Assembly (NCBI GenBank): GCA_033032175.1
Contig: CM065323.1
Location: 13,578,001-13,642,000 of the forward strand
DNA length: 64,000 nucleotides
Direction: 5' to 3'
DNA from: Saturnia japonica
Lineage: Eukaryota; Arthropoda; Insecta; Lepidoptera; Saturniidae
The first letter of the stretch is position 1; each line of letters opens with the position of its first letter. This document shows positions 63,771 through 64,000 of the stretch, one piece after another. The notes under the pieces were generated by a model. The model was not told the DNA's origin, made no database searches, and was given only the letters and a program-made list of their open reading frames with translations. Made by a program: the position numbers and the translations under genes.

Positions 63771-64000
63771 AAATACTTATCTAAATATTTTAATGTAGGT
63801 TTCCTATGATACTGTTCATAGACTCATAAGTGAGGGGACTAGATGCAAAAGCGCCTCTGTCCAAATTTATCACCATGCAATATTTATATTTGGCAACACT
63901 CTTTTCTTAATCTTATTGCATTTTACCAAAGCGAAAACAAGCAAATTCGCCTCTATCATATAATAAAAACGATATGAAATAAATGCTTAGGTGCAAAACC
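63771..64000. other. Unassigned right end
   Basis: AT-rich, no recognisable coding or repeat feature before the window edge. Confidence 0.4.

Noticed and set aside
1..64000. CRISPR arrays, rRNA, tRNA or bacterial operons
   Set aside because: No regularly spaced short repeats, no rRNA core motifs and no cloverleaf seen; spliced transposon genes and LTRs show eukaryotic DNA. YqaJ is phage-like in origin but sits in a known eukaryotic transposon context.

Overview
The window looks like repeat-rich, AT-rich insect nuclear DNA, most likely from a moth or butterfly. The evidence is the element mix: piggyBac, mariner, Harbinger, THAP-type DDE transposons, R1-like LINEs, a short-LTR mag-like gypsy, an env-bearing gypsy and BEL/Pao, all with introns and TATA/initiator signals of animal type. 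The taxon is an inference. I see no convincing single-copy host gene, no rRNA or tRNA gene and no CRISPR array. Nearly everything codable belongs to a mobile element.

Layout. (1) 1-2081: a piggyBac transposase scrap, a gene with XPG/FEN1-like nuclease motifs, and AT-rich flank. (2) 2082-34841: a 16,376-bp block present twice in direct tandem (2082-18457 and 18466-34841) with an 8-bp filler between. Each copy holds a convergent YqaJ-exonuclease/THAP-DDE transposase pair (ISL2EU/IS4EU type), a convergent Harbinger transposase/Myb-SANT pair, a mag-like gag scrap, a second ISL2EU-type pair (SWIM-YqaJ plus THAP-DDE), a LINE 3' UTR scrap, a hAT relic and most exons of another Myb/SANT gene, whose last exon lies just beyond copy 2. 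The copies differ at only seven sites that I found, six of them in the last ~0.8 kb. (3) 35369-58590: a pogo/Tigger transposon split by a 20.6-kb nested insertion. An errantivirus-like LTR element (LTR-A, 37417-58015, 4-bp target duplication CACG) lies inside the Tigger gene. LTR-A was itself hit by a mariner, by a second gypsy element (LTR-B, 39686-50989) and, in its 3' LTR, by a truncated LINE. LTR-B carries a different LINE in each LTR, both at the same nucleotide, next to the predicted transcription start. (4) 58860-64000: a 5'-truncated mag-like gypsy with one short LTR, then a BEL/Pao fragment with its integrase core missing.

How the parts work together. The DNA transposons are two-gene systems: a DDE transposase plus a helper, which is a YqaJ nuclease for the ISL2EU pairs and a Myb/SANT DNA-binding protein for Harbinger. 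The three-exon THAP-DDE gene of the first ISL2EU element reads open end to end in both copies and is the best candidate for a functional enzyme. Most other genes carry stops or frameshifts. The nested order gives a relative history: Tigger first, then LTR-A, then mariner, LTR-B and LINE-3 into LTR-A, and the two LINEs into LTR-B.
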